Origin: Posidonia oceanica
Lineage: Eukaryota > Streptophyta > Magnoliopsida > Alismatales > Posidoniaceae
Direction of reading: 5' to 3'
Assembly: GCA_037176725.1 (NCBI GenBank)
Contig: JAZBRS010000026.1
Span: 147,881,501-147,945,500 of the forward strand
DNA length: 64,000 nt
Made by a program: the position numbers and the translations under genes. Of the stretch, positions 61,693-64,000 are shown in pieces (within the stretch, counting starts at the first letter, position 1; every line of letters starts with the position of its first letter). The notes beneath the pieces are model-generated. The model saw only the letters and a list, made by a program, of their open reading frames with translations, was not told the origin of the DNA and did not search any database.

Positions 61693-64000
61693 ATGGCCCA
61701 GTACGTTAGTGAGCCTCTCTTTGCTCCTGTCACTGAGGGTGTTTTCGCTTCAGCCCCTCCGATTGCTCCTTCTGTCCCCTTTGCTCCTTCTCCAACGCCA
61801 GGGTTTCCTCCCCTGATGCCTCTAGTATCTCAGTATGTCCCGGGACACTGGCAAGCTACTCTTCCTCCGGATCCGGTCGCCGAGTCTATCTTGATGACCG
61901 TTAGTCACATTTCGGAGACGCCATTGCCCCCTCCTTCCTAGGGATACGTCGCCCTTCACATCCCTCCTACCGTTGCTGCGACTTTTACTGTAGCACCCGT
62001 TCCTCCCGGACAGTCTGTGTCCATGCCATTTGCTTCTCAATCTTCGCTGGCACTGCATTTCAGCGTTCCCGCTGACGAAACGTCTGAGGCTCAGTACCAG
62101 CACCTGATGGAGCTTGCTTAGAGACTACAGGGCATGGTTCTATCAGTTCGTCCCTCCTTTACCCTTGTCGCTTCTGAGGTTCCTTTGAGGCCAGTTCCTG
62201 CATTTCATTCATTTACCTCTACACCTCCGCCTCGACCATCGTCTCAATTGCTCACGGTTTCGACGATGGGGGCCTGTTTACCGCCGCCTTCGGCATAACA
62301 CTTAGCACAGCATGCTCCTCTTCCCCCTAGTGGTCAGTCCTTTGGGCTGGCTGGAGCCCAGTACACTACTGGCTCGCTGTCTGGCACCCCGCTTGTACAG
62401 CAACTGGTGCTCCAGCATCCTACGCCTTCCACAGCACAGCATGTCATCTACCCTCCTCCCTTGCATCAGGCCCAGAACCCTGCATACATCCCTGCATACA
62501 CAGTTCCCCAGCATGGATACGCCAGCCATCCCGTTGCTCCACCAGGCGACGCTATGGTAGATCCGGAGGAGCACTTAGGTGCGACCCATTCGGCGTATGT
62601 GCTCACTACCCCTGCCGATCCCTCTCCTATGGCAGCAAATCCAGACCCTATCAATAACCGAATGGACGCCTTAGAGAAGGCACTACGACTAGTGCAGGGT
62701 ACTGAGCACCAGACCAACCAATTCCGGGACCTCTGTTTCTTTCCAGAGGCGGTACTCCCTCAGAAGTTCAAAATCCCAGACTTCGACAAATACAATGGTA
62801 GGGGCTACCCCGTAGCACACCTGAAGGCATATTGCGGTGATCTCGCTCAGCTTCAGGCTGATGAGAGGTTACTGATCTGCCTGTTCTAGAAGAGCTTGAC
62901 CGGGCCGGCACTCAAGTGGTTCACATCACTTGATATGTCAGCCATCAAGACTTGGAACGACCTCAGTCAAGCGTTCCTGGAACAATACTCCTTCAACCTC
63001 GATCTAGTCCCAAAGCGGGGGGACTTGATCGCAATCAAGCAGAATCCCAGCGAGTCGTTCGGAGAGTACATCGGCCGCTAGCGCGCCCTTGCTTCACAGG
63101 TTCGAGATAGACCCTCTGACGAGGAGTCTATTGAGATCGTTATCAAGGGGGCGCAGCCATCTCTCTGGGCTCTGCTTAGCATTCAACCAGTCACTACTTT
63201 TACAGCACTTATCCAAGCTGGAGCGTGCGTGGAGAGTTCTTTGCGGAGTGGCAACTTCCCGGCTCTCTCTGCATTTGCTAAGCAAGCCACGATCAGCAGT
63301 AACAGTGCCAACAGCAGCACCTCCAACAACAACAGCGGTAGCAGCAACAACCGTCCCAAGAAGAAAGACGCTCCGAAGACCGCTGTTGCATTCGTCGACT
63401 CTCCTGCTGTGCCTGTTCACTTGCCGTCCCGGCCTGCCCTAGCTCAGATGGTGTATGCTCCTGCACCTAGGAATCCACCCACACCACAGATCACTACCAC
63501 CACTAGACCGGTCTACCTTGCCGCACCAGTTCAGCAAGGCTCATACCAGAGGCAAAGAAGGCCACCCGCTGAGAAGTGGAAGTTCGCCCCACTGGTGGAA
63601 CCGCTCACAGCCATCTTGCCAAAGGTTGCATCGCTCCTGAAGTTCCCGGAGGTTCGCCCGCCCCCAAATCCCTTGCCGCATTGGTTTAAGGCGAACCTCT
63701 TTTGCAATTTCCATCGAAGTGTCGGGCATTCGACGGATAATTGCTACTCCCTACGGAACGCAATTCATGACTTAATCGAATCGAGAACGATTGTGATTGA
63801 CATGCACGAGGCATCTACTCAAGCACACACTCATGCATCTGCTCATTCAGCTGTTCCCCCTCATTCTAGCATCATCTGCCAACCTCTACCGGAGTACTCT
63901 TATCTGGGAGGGGCGGGAACCTCAAGCATTCACTCTATTTTCCCTTCTAGGCCTACTACCTCTATGGTAGACCCCTCTGGTTTGATCTCTGATATCTCTG
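61693..64000 (+). pseudogene. gag: E5 gag, continues past the window
   Basis: Start MAQYVSEPLFAPV at 61693 in the frame kept to the end of the window. The Pro/Ser-rich N-terminal half runs to about 62640. The gag domain (62700-63170) shows QKFKIPDFDKYNGRGYP, HLKAYCGDLAQLQADERLLI, SLTGPALKWFTSLDMSAIKT and AFLEQYSFNLDLVPKR. An Asn/Ser stretch is at 63290-63360 and an intact Cx2Hx4Hx4C knuckle (CNFHRSVGHSTDNC) at about 63700-63745. It then runs toward protease (HEASTQAH). Five in-frame stops (near 61939, 62119, 62296, 62887 and 63079) all sit where related copies have Gln or Trp. No frameshift seen. Confidence 0.87.

Larger units (their letters stand above)
54293..64000 (+). mobile_element. E5: long-LTR Tat-type element, 3' end outside window
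   Basis: 5' LTR 54293-60364, PBS 60366-60383, leader 60384-61692, gag from 61693 to the window end. The LTR start is intact and the insertion splits the accessory-ORF remnant. The LTR is in the same family as that of E2, end to end. Gag is interrupted by stops in frame, so this copy is not coding for a full product. Confidence 0.88.

Overview
This window is plant nuclear DNA, almost certainly from an angiosperm with a large, repeat-rich genome. No ordinary host gene, rRNA, tRNA or CRISPR array is visible. Nearly every base belongs to LTR retrotransposons of the Ty3/Gypsy class. Tat-lineage membership is read from three features: a DNGS-type retropepsin, a second (archaeal-type) RNase H after the normal one, and very long LTRs (2.7 to 6 kb). 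Coding regions are full of stops and frameshifts. Many of the stops are CAG/CAA to TAG/TAA or TGG to TAG, as expected from decay of methylated plant DNA. The species cannot be told from the sequence.

The layout is a deep nest of insertions, worked out from TG..CA ends, 5-bp target-site duplications (TSDs), PBS and PPT motifs. Names are mine. (0) LTR0, plus strand, 52166-54001, is the 3' part of an old LTR, followed by an opposite-strand coding remnant at 54002-54292. (1) E3, minus strand, 34527-52165, lies in LTR0; its 5' LTR (49474-52165), PBS, leader, gag, protease, RT, RNases H and integrase are in the window and its 3' end lies to the left. (2) A solo LTR, S (37196-41600, minus), sits inside the E3 RNase H region with TSD GCAGG. 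(3) E1, plus strand, <1-34526, lies in the E3 3' noncoding region; it is a gag-only (TR-GAG-like) element. (4) E4, minus strand, 11183-34072, lies inside the E1 3' LTR with TSD CATGG on both sides and carries a decayed gag-pro-pol. (5) E2, plus strand, 20251-29958, lies inside the E4 5' LTR; only its 3' part remains (a fragment of an extra ORF, satellite-like repeats, PPT and a 6-kb LTR). (6) E5, plus strand, 54293 to beyond 64000, carries a complete 6-kb 5' LTR, PBS, a 1.3-kb leader and the gag start. A tRNA-derived SINE with an A-tail lies in the E4 LTR at 33421-33645.

The less ordinary material is noncoding. The 3' regions of E1 and E2 hold arrays of short units with GATA...TATC and GGGCT...AGCCC dyads, plus a hairpin whose arms change in a compensating way between copies. 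The long LTRs of E2 and E5 share a putative 326-327 nt intron, a 30-bp minisatellite, a PBS-like motif and two tandem copies of an LTR-terminus-like module. Two other LTRs (LTR0 and E3) carry four foldbacks each at similar distances from the LTR end but with unrelated sequences. Fragments of an extra protein, resembling plant-mobile-domain/DUF7745-type proteins, occur in three places.

All family calls are from reading the sequence; no database search was possible. Domain borders are approximate, while LTR ends, TSDs, PBSs and PPTs were read to the base.
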